Below the pieces are notes generated by a model. It was given only the letters and a program-made list of their open reading frames with translations. It had not been told where the DNA came from and did not search any database. DNA of 38,473 nucleotides from JAAYZQ01 sp034428935 (GTDB lineage: Bacteria > Chloroflexota > Anaerolineae > JAAYZQ01), in assembly GCA_034428935.1 (NCBI GenBank), contig DAOUHB010000173.1, forward strand, positions 1-38,473, read 5' to 3'. Below are positions 14,629 to 21,561 of this stretch, piece after piece. The first letter of the stretch is position 1. The number at the start of each line of letters is the position of its first letter. The position numbers and the translations under genes are program-made.

Positions 14629-16104
14629 GTGAACTGGCTAAGCTTTTTTATCGGAGTCCTGGTGGGCTGGATCGTCGAGTGGTTCATCGACCTCTTTTAC
14701 TGGCGCCGCCGCTATCACACAGTGCAAGAGGAAAATGAGACCCTCCACCGGAGGCTGGACGAAGCGCAGGGGCGGCTGACGGCCCTCGAGCGGGAGGGCG
14801 TCGAGGGCGGGCTTGCCCGGGAGCGCGAGATGGCGCGGCCTGACGCGGTGGTGCCGGGCATTGCCGGCGGGCTCCCGTCCGCGGACGTGCGCGGGCCCGA
14901 GGTGACCATGCCCCGCGCCGACCTGGACGTGGAAGCGCCGGAGGTGACCATGCCCCGCGCCGACCTGGACGTGCGCGGTCCCGACGTGGCCCTGCCCGAG
15001 GCCGAGATGGACCTGGAAGCCCCGGAAGTTAGCCTGCCCGAGGCCGAGATGGACTGGCGCGCCCCGGACGTGACCATGCCCGAGGCTGACCTGGACATCG
15101 AGGCTCCAGAGGTCAGGCTTCCCCGAGCCGACCTGGACGTGGAAGCTCCGGATGTCGACTTGCCCCGGGCAGACCTGGACCTGGAAGCGCCGGATGTCGA
15201 CCTGCCCCGGTTCGACCTGGACGTGGAGGCTCCGGACGTCGATCTGCCCCGTGCCGACCTGGACGTGGAGGCCCCGGATGTCGACCTGCCCCGGGCTGAT
15301 CTGGATTGGCGCGCCCCCGACGTGACCCTGCCCCGGGCAGACCTGGACGTGGAAGCCCCGGATGTCGACCTGCCCAGAGCCGATCTGGACCTGGAAGCGC
15401 CCGACGTGACCCTGCCCCGGGCAGAGCTGGACGTGGAAGCTCCGGATGTCGACTTGCCCAGAGCCGACCTGGACCTGGAAGCGCCCGACGTGACCCTGCC
15501 CCGCGCCGATCTGGACGTGGACGCTCCGGAAGTCAGGCTCCCCGAGGCCGAGATGGACTGGCGCGCCCCGGAGGTGACCATGCCCGAGGTCGATCTGGAC
15601 GTGGAGGTCCCGGAAGTCAGGCTCCCCGAGGCCGAGGTGGACTGGCGCGCCCCGGACGTGACCATGCCCGAGGTCGATCTGGACGTGGAGGCTCCGGAAG
15701 TCAGGCTCCCCGAGGCCGAGGTGGACTGGCGCGCCCCGGATGTGACCATGCCCGATGCCGACCTTGGCATCCGTGCGCCCGAAGTCACACTTCCCGAAGC
15801 CGCTGTAGGCGTGGTGGGCGAGGAGCCCGGCCGGCGCGACGATCTGAAACGGATCGAGGGCATCGGACCCAAGATCTCGCGGCTGTTGAACGAGCACGGC
15901 ATCTATACCTTTGCCCAGGTGGCTTCCGCCAGCACCGAGCGCCTGCAAGAGATCCTGGACGCGGGCGGACCCAACTACCAACTGGCCGACCCGGAAACCT
16001 GGCGCGAGCAGGCCCGGCTGGCTGCCGATGGGGCCTGGGACGAGTTTCGGGCGCTGCAAGAGCGCCTGATCCGCGGCCACCGGGCTGGACCGCGCCCCCA
16101 CTGA
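14629..16104 (+). CDS. Membrane-anchored protein with 21 exact 14-residue repeats and a C-terminal helix-hairpin-helix
   Basis: 491 residues from the GTG at 14629, seven bases after AAAGGAG. Residues 2-24 form one membrane helix (NWLSFFIGVLVGWIVEWFI) followed by a basic stop (WRRR) and a coiled-coil stretch (about 30-60). Residues 95-388 are 21 consecutive 14-residue units of type PRADLDVEAPDVDL or PEAEMDWRAPDVTM. They alternate acidic and hydrophobic residues with prolines at positions 1 and 10, resembling AHNAK-type repeats. The tail (DDLKRIEGIGPKISRLLNEHGIYTFAQVA...) is a helix-hairpin-helix of the kind found at the end of bacterial scaffold proteins. The anchor is in the inner membrane, with the coiled coil, repeats and HhH tail probably cytoplasmic. 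Function is unknown, possibly a spacer or DNA tether. It probably forms an operon with the LysM gene. Confidence 0.8.
   Translation: MNWLSFFIGVLVGWIVEWFIDLFYWRRRYHTVQEENETLHRRLDEAQGRLTALEREGVEGGLAREREMARPDAVVPGIAGGLPSADVRGPEVTMPRADLDVEAPEVTMPRADLDVRGPDVALPEAEMDLEAPEVSLPEAEMDWRAPDVTMPEADLDIEAPEVRLPRADLDVEAPDVDLPRADLDLEAPDVDLPRFDLDVEAPDVDLPRADLDVEAPDVDLPRADLDWRAPDVTLPRADLDVEAPDVDLPRADLDLEAPDVTLPRAELDVEAPDVDLPRADLDLEAPDVTLPRADLDVDAPEVRLPEAEMDWRAPEVTMPEVDLDVEVPEVRLPEAEVDWRAPDVTMPEVDLDVEAPEVRLPEAEVDWRAPDVTMPDADLGIRAPEVTLPEAAVGVVGEEPGRRDDLKRIEGIGPKISRLLNEHGIYTFAQVASASTERLQEILDAGGPNYQLADPETWREQARLAADGAWDEFRALQERLIRGHRAGPRPH
14911..15792 (+). repeat. Coding tandem repeat: 21 units of 42 bp
   Basis: Each unit encodes 14 residues beginning at the first Pro (CCC) and no unit is longer or shorter. 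Units fall into two sequence classes: PRADLD(V/L)EAPDV(D/T)L in the middle and PEAE(M/V)DWRAPDVTM near both ends. This suggests expansion by unequal crossing-over of one- and two-unit blocks. The latter part alternates the two classes as 28-residue pairs. Confidence 0.9.
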
Positions 16105-16126
16105 GGGGCGGAAAGGGCCGGGGAAC

Positions 16127-17416
16127 ATGGCTGATAACGAGCGAGCACGCGCGAGGAACTACGATCTGTTCAAGGGCGCCGTCGCCCTGGTGTTGCTGAT
16201 CATCATCATCGTCCTTCTCTTGCAAGGGCGCACCGCTCCCCAGGACGCATCTCCGGAGGCGGTCGAGCTGCCGGTGGCCGCCGCCGTCGTGCCCTCCTTC
16301 GATCCCCCCGACCTGTCGGCCGGGGGCGCCCTGGGCCTGTCGGGGAGCGGCGAACCGGGCACGACCGTGGATCTGTGGGCCGGCGGAAGCCACCTGGGGA
16401 ACACGACCGTCGGCGGCGACGGTACCTGGTCGTGGGACGGCACCCTGGAGCCGGGAGAGTACCAGGTCGTCGCCCGCACGTTGGACGCTTCGGGCCAGGT
16501 GCTCAACGAGTCCGCAGCGTTGAGCCTGGCGGTGCCCCAGGCCGAGGCCGGGGTCGCCGCGCCCGAAGCGGCGGCCGAGACGGCCACGCCCCAGGCCGCT
16601 GCCGCGACAACGGCGCCGGAGGCTACGACCGTGCCCGAGCCGGCGGTCGAGCTGGCGCTGCCGGCCATCAACCCGCCCGAGCTGGACACGGAGGGCGGCC
16701 TGAGCCTGTCGGGCACCGGCGAGCCGGGCGCCACGGTAGAACTGTGGGCCGGCGACACCCTGCTGGGCGAGACGGCCGTCGGCGCCGATGGCACCTGGTC
16801 GTGGAGCGGCACCCTGGAGCCGGGCGAGTACCAGCTCGTGGCCCGCACCGTTGACGACGCCGGCGAGATACTCAACGAGTCCGAGGCCGTGGAGGTGTCC
16901 GTCGAGGGCGCGGCCGAGGGCGCGGCGGAGGCTGCCCCGCCGGTCCTGGACGAGCCGCAGGTCGGCGCCACGGGCACGATCACCCTCACCGGCACCGCCG
17001 AGCCGGGGACGACCGTCGAGATCCTGGAGGACGGTGAGGTCGTCGGAACCGCCCAGGTCGGGGAGGATGGCACCTGGAGCCTGGCTTTCCAATCGGCCGA
17101 GGGGGCCCACGAGCTGGCCGTGCGCAGCCAGGCGGATCCGGAGCAGGCGAGCGCTGCCGTCAGCGTCGAGGTGCCGGCGGCCGCGGCCGAACAAGAGCCC
17201 GCCGCCCCGGCCGGGGCGGGCGAGGGCGAGGCGTACATCGTCCAGCCCGGCGACACGCTGAGCGGCCTGGCGAAGCGATTCTATGGCAACGGGCAGCTCT
17301 GGCGTCAGATCTTTGAGGGGACCAACGCCCGCGCGGCCGAGGACCCGACGTTCCACGTGCTGGAGAACCCGAACTTTATCAGGCCCGGGTGGAAGCTGTG
17401 GATCCCCGCGGCCTGA
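16127..17416 (+). CDS. Membrane-anchored Ig-like/LysM protein
   Basis: 429 residues. A short cytoplasmic N-terminus is followed by one membrane helix (VALVLLIIIIVLLL, about 18-34). Two nearly identical Ig-like repeats follow, with matching blocks GLSGSGEPGTTVDLWAG...DGTWSWDGTLEPGEYQVVART and SLSGTGEPGATVELWAG...DGTWSWSGTLEPGEYQLVART. A third, more diverged copy (TLTGTAEPGTTVEI) comes next, separated by Ala/Glu/Pro linkers. The C-terminal LysM domain (YIVQPGDTLSGLAKRFYGNGQLWRQIFEGT...) should bind peptidoglycan or a related glycan. It starts 22 bases after the repeat-protein gene with a GGGGA site. Together the pair look like envelope-structuring proteins, and the partner is anchored in the same membrane. 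Confidence 0.85.
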   Translation: MADNERARARNYDLFKGAVALVLLIIIIVLLLQGRTAPQDASPEAVELPVAAAVVPSFDPPDLSAGGALGLSGSGEPGTTVDLWAGGSHLGNTTVGGDGTWSWDGTLEPGEYQVVARTLDASGQVLNESAALSLAVPQAEAGVAAPEAAAETATPQAAAATTAPEATTVPEPAVELALPAINPPELDTEGGLSLSGTGEPGATVELWAGDTLLGETAVGADGTWSWSGTLEPGEYQLVARTVDDAGEILNESEAVEVSVEGAAEGAAEAAPPVLDEPQVGATGTITLTGTAEPGTTVEILEDGEVVGTAQVGEDGTWSLAFQSAEGAHELAVRSQADPEQASAAVSVEVPAAAAEQEPAAPAGAGEGEAYIVQPGDTLSGLAKRFYGNGQLWRQIFEGTNARAAEDPTFHVLENPNFIRPGWKLWIPAA

Positions 17417-17493
17417 GCGGATAACCAACAGTCTGTAGGCGGGTGGCGGCCACGGCGGGCGCCACCCGCCGTTGCCGTCGTCGCATTTGCCGG

Positions 17494-17725
17494 GTAGGGG
17501 CAGGTCTTGCGCCTGCCCCAGGGCGACCGCGAGGGTCGCCCCTACAACGGGGTAGGGGCAGGTCTTGCGCCTGCCCCAGGGCGACCGCGAGGGTCGCCCC
17601 TACAATGGGGGTAGGGGCAGGTCTTGCGCCTGCCCCAGGGCGACCGCGAGGGTTGGGCGACCGCGAGGGTCGCCCCTACAACGGGGGGAGGGGCAGGTCT
17701 TGCGCCTGCCCTCCTGCCCCCGGGG
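17494..17725. repeat. Tandem dispersed-repeat cluster (three and a half copies, ~58 bp)
   Basis: GTAGGGGCAGGTCTTGCGCC begins copies at 17494, 17552 and 17611, each followed by TGCCCCAGGGCGACCGCGAG and GGTCGCCCCTACAA. The GGGCGACCGCGAGGGT block is duplicated within the third copy, and a partial fourth starts around 17686. Both ends pair (GTAGGGG/CCCCTAC) and the centre has nested stems (GGGGCAGG/CCTGCCCC, GGGCGACC/GGTCGCCC). It lies between the LysM gene and the next promoter. No gene was found in 17417-17739. Confidence 0.85.
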
Positions 17726-17739
17726 CGCGCGGCCGTTTC

Positions 17740-17768
17740 TTGACTCTCGCGTGAAAGCGATGTAAAAT
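17740..17768 (+). promoter_or_regulatory. Strong sigma70 promoter of the acetoin-dehydrogenase operon leader
   Basis: TTGACT (17740-17745), 17 bases, TAAAAT (17763-17768), one mismatch per box. Transcription should begin near 17775, about 264 bases before acoA. The unusually long leader contains a complete intrinsic terminator, so the promoter may make a short RNA as well as, or instead of, the operon mRNA. Confidence 0.75.
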
Positions 17769-17774
17769 AGAACT

Positions 17775-17923
17775 GGCTGCATCGTAGCTTCGTGGTGTGT
17801 TCCGGAGATGGGAACCCGGTCAAGGGGAGACGTGGGCGGTTGCTTTCCCGGGAGGAGAAAAGGGGTGCTTGCCAGGCATTAAGGAGTACGTGTACATAAC
17901 CTTGTACGCTGTACTCCTTTTTT
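17775..17923 (+). ncRNA. Structured ~150-nt leader or small RNA, class unknown
   Basis: Defined by the promoter upstream and the terminator at its end. Between them lie a purine-rich segment and possible stems, such as CCGG (17804) with CCGG (17816) and GGC...GCC enclosing TTTCCCGGGAGGAGAAAAGG. No open frame with a ribosome site is present. I could not match it to 6S, SRP, tmRNA or a riboswitch class I know. It may be a metabolite-sensing attenuator for the acetoin operon or an independent small RNA. Confidence 0.5.
17881..17923 (+). terminator. Intrinsic terminator inside the acetoin-operon leader
   Basis: AAGGAGTAC (17881-17889) pairs perfectly with GTACTCCTT (17911-17919). An inner GTAC/GTAC stem (17892-17895 with 17904-17907) extends the hairpin, and six T run from 17918 to 17923. 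It stops transcription about 115 bases before acoA unless overridden, the layout of an attenuator. No second good promoter was seen in 17924-18038. Confidence 0.8.
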
Positions 17924-18038
17924 GTTTGCAAGCCATCGACGCGGACGGGTGGCACGGTCGAGGCCACCCTCCGATGGGCGGACCGATGGCCCGCCCGCGC
18001 GTGTGGATCGATCGCAGGATCTTGAAAGGAGGAACTCC

Positions 18039-19010
18039 ATGGCTGAGATCGGTAAAGAAAAGCTGCTCTGGATCTATGAGCGGATGAAGCTCATTCGCGA
18101 GTTCGAAGATCGGGCAGCCCAATTGTTCGCCGAGGGACAGGTTCCGGGCTTTGTCCACCTGTACGCCGGCGAGGAGGCCATCGCCGTCGGCGTGTGCTCG
18201 CTGCTCAGCGATTCGGACTTTATCACCTCCACACACCGGGGCCACGGCCACTGCATCGCCAAGGGCGTGGACGTGAAGGCCATGATGGCCGAGCTGTTCG
18301 GCAAGGCCACGGGCGCCTGCAACGGCAAGGGCGGGTCGATGCACATCGCCGACGTCACCAAGGGCATGCTGGGCGCCAACGGCATCGTCGGGGCGGGTGG
18401 CCCGCTGGCCTGCGGCTCGGGGCTCACGGCCAAGATCCAGGGCACCGACCAGGTGACGATCTGCTTCTTTGGCGACGGCGCCTCCGAGCAAGGCACCATG
18501 CACGAGTCGATGAACCTGGCCGCCATCTGGAAGCTGCCCGTCGTCTTCTTGTGCGAAAACAACGGCTACGCCCAGACGACCCCGGCTCACTACCACTGCT
18601 CCGCCCGGGACATTGCCGACCGGGCCACAGGCTACGACATCCCGGGCTTTGCCGTCGATGGCACGGACGTGTTCGCCGTCATCGAGGCCGCCGAGGAGGC
18701 CATCGCCCGCGCCCGCCGCGGCGAGGGCCCGACGCTCATCGAATGCAAGGCCTTTCGCTACTATGGCCACTTTCAGGGCGACAACCTGAGCTACTTTACC
18801 GAGGAAGAGCGGGCCAGGAATCGGGAGCGGGATCCCATCCTGCAGTTCCGCAAGCGCGTCCTCGATCGCGGCCTGGTGACCGAAGATGAGCTGGGAGAGA
18901 TTGATGCCCGCGCCCGGGCAGTCGTCGACGAGGCCACGACAGCCGCCCAGGAGGCGCCCTATCCGTCCCCCGAGGCGTGCCTCACCGACGTCTATGTAAG
19001 CTACCCATAA
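18039..19010 (+). CDS. acoA: Acetoin dehydrogenase (2-oxoacid dehydrogenase type) E1 alpha subunit
   Basis: 323 residues. The ATG at 18039 lies six bases after a perfect AAAGGAGG. The thiamine-diphosphate site is clear: FFGDGASEQGTMHESMNLAAIWKLPVVFLCENNGYAQTTP (GDG at 145-147, NN at 174-175). Also typical are FVHLYAGEEAIAVGVC and TSTHRGHGHCIAKGVD. Alone it could equally be a pyruvate dehydrogenase E1 alpha. The acetoin assignment rests on the acoX and DUF6506 genes in the same operon, which accompany acetoin-cleaving complexes. Predicted reaction: acetoin + CoA + NAD+ to acetyl-CoA and acetaldehyde, as part of a large cytoplasmic complex. Confidence 0.85.
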   Translation: MAEIGKEKLLWIYERMKLIREFEDRAAQLFAEGQVPGFVHLYAGEEAIAVGVCSLLSDSDFITSTHRGHGHCIAKGVDVKAMMAELFGKATGACNGKGGSMHIADVTKGMLGANGIVGAGGPLACGSGLTAKIQGTDQVTICFFGDGASEQGTMHESMNLAAIWKLPVVFLCENNGYAQTTPAHYHCSARDIADRATGYDIPGFAVDGTDVFAVIEAAEEAIARARRGEGPTLIECKAFRYYGHFQGDNLSYFTEEERARNRERDPILQFRKRVLDRGLVTEDELGEIDARARAVVDEATTAAQEAPYPSPEACLTDVYVSYP

Positions 19011-19022
19011 GGAGGTCGAACC

Positions 19023-20042
19023 ATGACTGGCCGGACATTGACGTTCCGTGAAGCCTTTAACGAGGCGATTCGGCTGGAGATGCGCCGAGATCCCAATGTC
19101 ATCATGATCGGGGAGGACATTGCCGGGGGAGCGGCCACGCACCTGGAGGAAAAGGGCGACGAGGCCTGGGGCGGCGACCTGGGCCTGACCAGGGGCCTGG
19201 TCCAGGAATTCGGCAGGGAGCGCATTCGCGACACGCCCATCAGCGAGTCAGCTATCATGGGCGCCGCGGTCGGCGCCGCCTCGACGGGCCTGCGGCCCAT
19301 CGCCGAGCTGATGTTCGTGGACTTTTTCGGGGTCTGCATGGACCAGATCTATAACCAGGGCGCCAAGCTGCGCTACATGTTCGGTGGCAAGGCCAAGGTG
19401 CCCATGGTCATCGAGACCCTCTTTGGCGCCGGATTTCGCGCGGCCGGGCAACATTCCCAGTGTCTCTATTCGGTCTTTACCCACATGCCCGGGCTCAAGG
19501 TCGTGGTGCCCTCCACGCCCTACAATGCCAAGGGCCTCATGTCGGCCGCGGTCCGCGACGACGACCCCGTCATCTATTTCGTCCACAAGGTCCTCCTCGA
19601 CACCAGCGGGCCGGTGCCCGAGGACAACTATGTCATCCCCCTGGGCAAGGCCGAGATCGCGCGCCAGGGGAGCGACGCCACGGTGGTGGCCATCGGCCGC
19701 ATGCGCGTCTTTGCCGAAGAGGCGGCCGCCACACTGGCCGACGGCGGCATCGACGTCGAGGTGGTCGATCCCCAGAGTCTATCTCCCCTGGACGAGGGCA
19801 CGATCCTGGAATCGGTCAAGAAAACCCACCGGCTGGTGGTGGTGGACGAGGACACGCCCCGCTGCAGCGTGGCCAGCGACATCGTGAGCCTGGCAGCGCG
19901 GCAGGCCTTTGACTACCTCGACGCGCCGCCCCAGGTTGTGACGGCGCCCCACACCCCGGTACCCTTCAGCCCGGCGCTTGAGGACGTCTACATTCCCGGC
20001 CCGGCGGCCATCGTCCAGGCCGTAAGGGCCGTGATGGCCTGA
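19023..20042 (+). CDS. acoB: Acetoin dehydrogenase E1 beta subunit
   Basis: 339 residues, starting 12 bases after the alpha stop with an AAGGAGG site. Transketolase-like motifs: VIMIGEDIAGG, RIRDTPISESAIMGAAVGAA, LRPIAELMFVDFFGVCMDQI, GAGFRAAGQHSQCLYSVFTHMPGLKVVVPSTPYNAKGL (with the catalytic-site His), and the C-terminal half TVVAIGRMRVFAEEAA. Normal length for the family. It forms the alpha2beta2 heterotetramer with AcoA. Confidence 0.88.
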   Translation: MTGRTLTFREAFNEAIRLEMRRDPNVIMIGEDIAGGAATHLEEKGDEAWGGDLGLTRGLVQEFGRERIRDTPISESAIMGAAVGAASTGLRPIAELMFVDFFGVCMDQIYNQGAKLRYMFGGKAKVPMVIETLFGAGFRAAGQHSQCLYSVFTHMPGLKVVVPSTPYNAKGLMSAAVRDDDPVIYFVHKVLLDTSGPVPEDNYVIPLGKAEIARQGSDATVVAIGRMRVFAEEAAATLADGGIDVEVVDPQSLSPLDEGTILESVKKTHRLVVVDEDTPRCSVASDIVSLAARQAFDYLDAPPQVVTAPHTPVPFSPALEDVYIPGPAAIVQAVRAVMA

Positions 20043-20072
20043 GCCCGGGGCTACCTGGCCGGGCACCCCGCA

Positions 20073-20104
20073 CCTGCCGGATCGCCGGCGCGCGATCCGG
20101 CAGG
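20073..20104. repeat. Perfect 12-bp stem-loop between acoB and acoX
   Basis: CCTGCCGGATCG (20073-20084) and CGATCCGGCAGG (20093-20104) pair completely across an eight-base loop. There is no T run, so it is not a typical terminator. It may stabilise the upstream acoAB message, mark an RNA-processing site or be a REP element. The 89-base acoB-acoX gap is one of the longest inside this operon. Confidence 0.6.
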
Positions 20105-20131
20105 CGTGGGACGGCCAATCTGCGAGGTTCT

Positions 20132-21166
20132 ATGAAATCCGTAGGGATCATTGCCAACCCGGCATCGGGCAAGGACATCCGGCGCCTGGTGGCGCACGCT
20201 TCGGTCTTTGACAACCACGAGAAGGCCCACATCCTGCAGCGCGCGCTCCTGGCCCTGGATGCCCTGGGCGTCGAGCAGGTGCTCTACATGCCCGACTACT
20301 ATGGCCTCGTGGAGCGGGCCATGTGCGACCTCCACGTTTCGCTGGATGTCGTGGAGGTGCCCATGAATGTGTGGGCCGACGAGCGGGATTCGACCTTTGC
20401 TGCCCGGTTCCTCTGCGAGCACGACGTGGGCTGCATCCTGACCGTCGGCGGCGACGGCACCAACCGCGCCGTGGCCAAGGGCTGCGGCAGCATCCCCCTC
20501 ATCGCCATCTCTACCGGCACCAACAACGTGTTTCCGAACATGGTCGAGAGCACCGTGGCGGGCCTGGCGGCCGGGCTCATCGCCCGGAACCTGGTGGACG
20601 TGGAGGCAGTCAGCCACCGCGCCAAGCGGCTGGAGGTGTACGTCGACGGCGAGATGGTCGACCTGGCCCTGGTGGACGTGGCGGCCAGCAGCGACCTGTT
20701 CGTCGGGAGCCGTGCCCTCTGGGACCCGGCGCGCATCCGCGAGATCGTGCTGGCCCAGGCCGAACCGCACAACCTGGGCCTGTCGTGCATCGGGGGCATC
20801 CTGCACTACATCGGCGCCCACGACCCCCTGGGCATGCACATCCGCCTGGGCGACGGCGGGCAGACCATTCTGGCGCCCGTCAGCCCCGGCCTGGTTATCC
20901 CCGTGCGCGTCCAGGAGCACCGCCTGATCTCCCTGGGGGAAGAGGTGACCCTGGAGCCCGCCGCCTGTACCATCGCCGTCGACGGCGAGCGCCAGATGGA
21001 GGTAGGCGCCGGCGACGCGGTCAGCGTGCGCCTGTCGGGCGACGGCCCACGGGTCGTGGACGTTCAGGCATGCCTGCGCCAGGCCAGCGAGCGGGGCGTG
21101 CTCCACCATCCGGAGGCATTCGTGGCGCGCACCCCCGCATCGGCCGGGGGCGGCGAGCCGTCGTGA
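20132..21166 (+). CDS. acoX: AcoX-type NAD-kinase-fold protein of acetoin operons
   Basis: 344 residues. N-terminus MKSVGIIANPASGKDIRRLVAHASVF, then the nucleotide-kinase signature CILTVGGDGTNRAVAKG and IAISTGTNNVFP. The C-terminal beta-rich half includes TIAVDGERQMEVGAGDAVSVRLS, as in ATP-NAD/diacylglycerol-kinase folds. AcoX occurs in acetoin catabolic clusters, but its biochemical role is not firmly established. Its presence is the main reason to call this complex acetoin-specific rather than pyruvate dehydrogenase. No strong ribosome site is visible before the ATG, and the start is set by the conserved N-terminus. Confidence 0.82.
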   Translation: MKSVGIIANPASGKDIRRLVAHASVFDNHEKAHILQRALLALDALGVEQVLYMPDYYGLVERAMCDLHVSLDVVEVPMNVWADERDSTFAARFLCEHDVGCILTVGGDGTNRAVAKGCGSIPLIAISTGTNNVFPNMVESTVAGLAAGLIARNLVDVEAVSHRAKRLEVYVDGEMVDLALVDVAASSDLFVGSRALWDPARIREIVLAQAEPHNLGLSCIGGILHYIGAHDPLGMHIRLGDGGQTILAPVSPGLVIPVRVQEHRLISLGEEVTLEPAACTIAVDGERQMEVGAGDAVSVRLSGDGPRVVDVQACLRQASERGVLHHPEAFVARTPASAGGGEPS

Positions 21167-21219
21167 CGGTGACGGGCCGCTCCGGCCCGATAAGACATCA
21201 GGTCAAGGAGGAAGGAGCC

Positions 21220-21525
21220 ATGGCACTGAAAGCAGCATTCGTATTTGTCGCCCCAGGCGCCGATCCAGGCGTCCATCGCCAGACGGTGGTCACGCCCCAG
21301 GTCGAGCTGACGGCGGTGGCGGTCAAGGACTATGCCCAGGCAGTGGACGTCTGCCGGGAGCTGGTGGAGGGCGGCATTGCCGCCATCGAGCTGTGCGGCG
21401 GGTTCGGCCACGCCGGCACTGCCGCCGTGGCCCAGGCCGTCGGAGACAGGGCGGCCGTGGGCGTCGTGCGCTTTGACAACCACCCGGGCCTGGAGATGAA
21501 GAGCGGCGACGCGCTCTTCCGTTAA
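21220..21525 (+). CDS. Small DUF6506-family protein
   Basis: 101 residues from the ATG at 21220, preceded by AAGGAGGAAGGAG. The sequence MALKAAFVFVAPGADPGVHR..., ELTAVAVKDYAQAVDVCREL, GIAAIELCGGFGHAGTAAVAQAVG and GVVRFDNHPGLEMKSGD matches my recollection of the DUF6506 family, which recurs in acetoin-utilisation clusters. It appears to be a small soluble alpha/beta protein and has no known activity. It lies between acoX and acoC in the same operon. Confidence 0.7.
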   Translation: MALKAAFVFVAPGADPGVHRQTVVTPQVELTAVAVKDYAQAVDVCRELVEGGIAAIELCGGFGHAGTAAVAQAVGDRAAVGVVRFDNHPGLEMKSGDALFR

Positions 21526-21561
21526 GCGGGAACAGGAATCCGAGTCGCCGAGGAGTGAGGT

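Noticed and set aside
17494..17725. CRISPR-like or coding tandem repeat
   Set aside because: Copies are contiguous palindromic repeats without unique spacers, and frames crossing them lack gene features.
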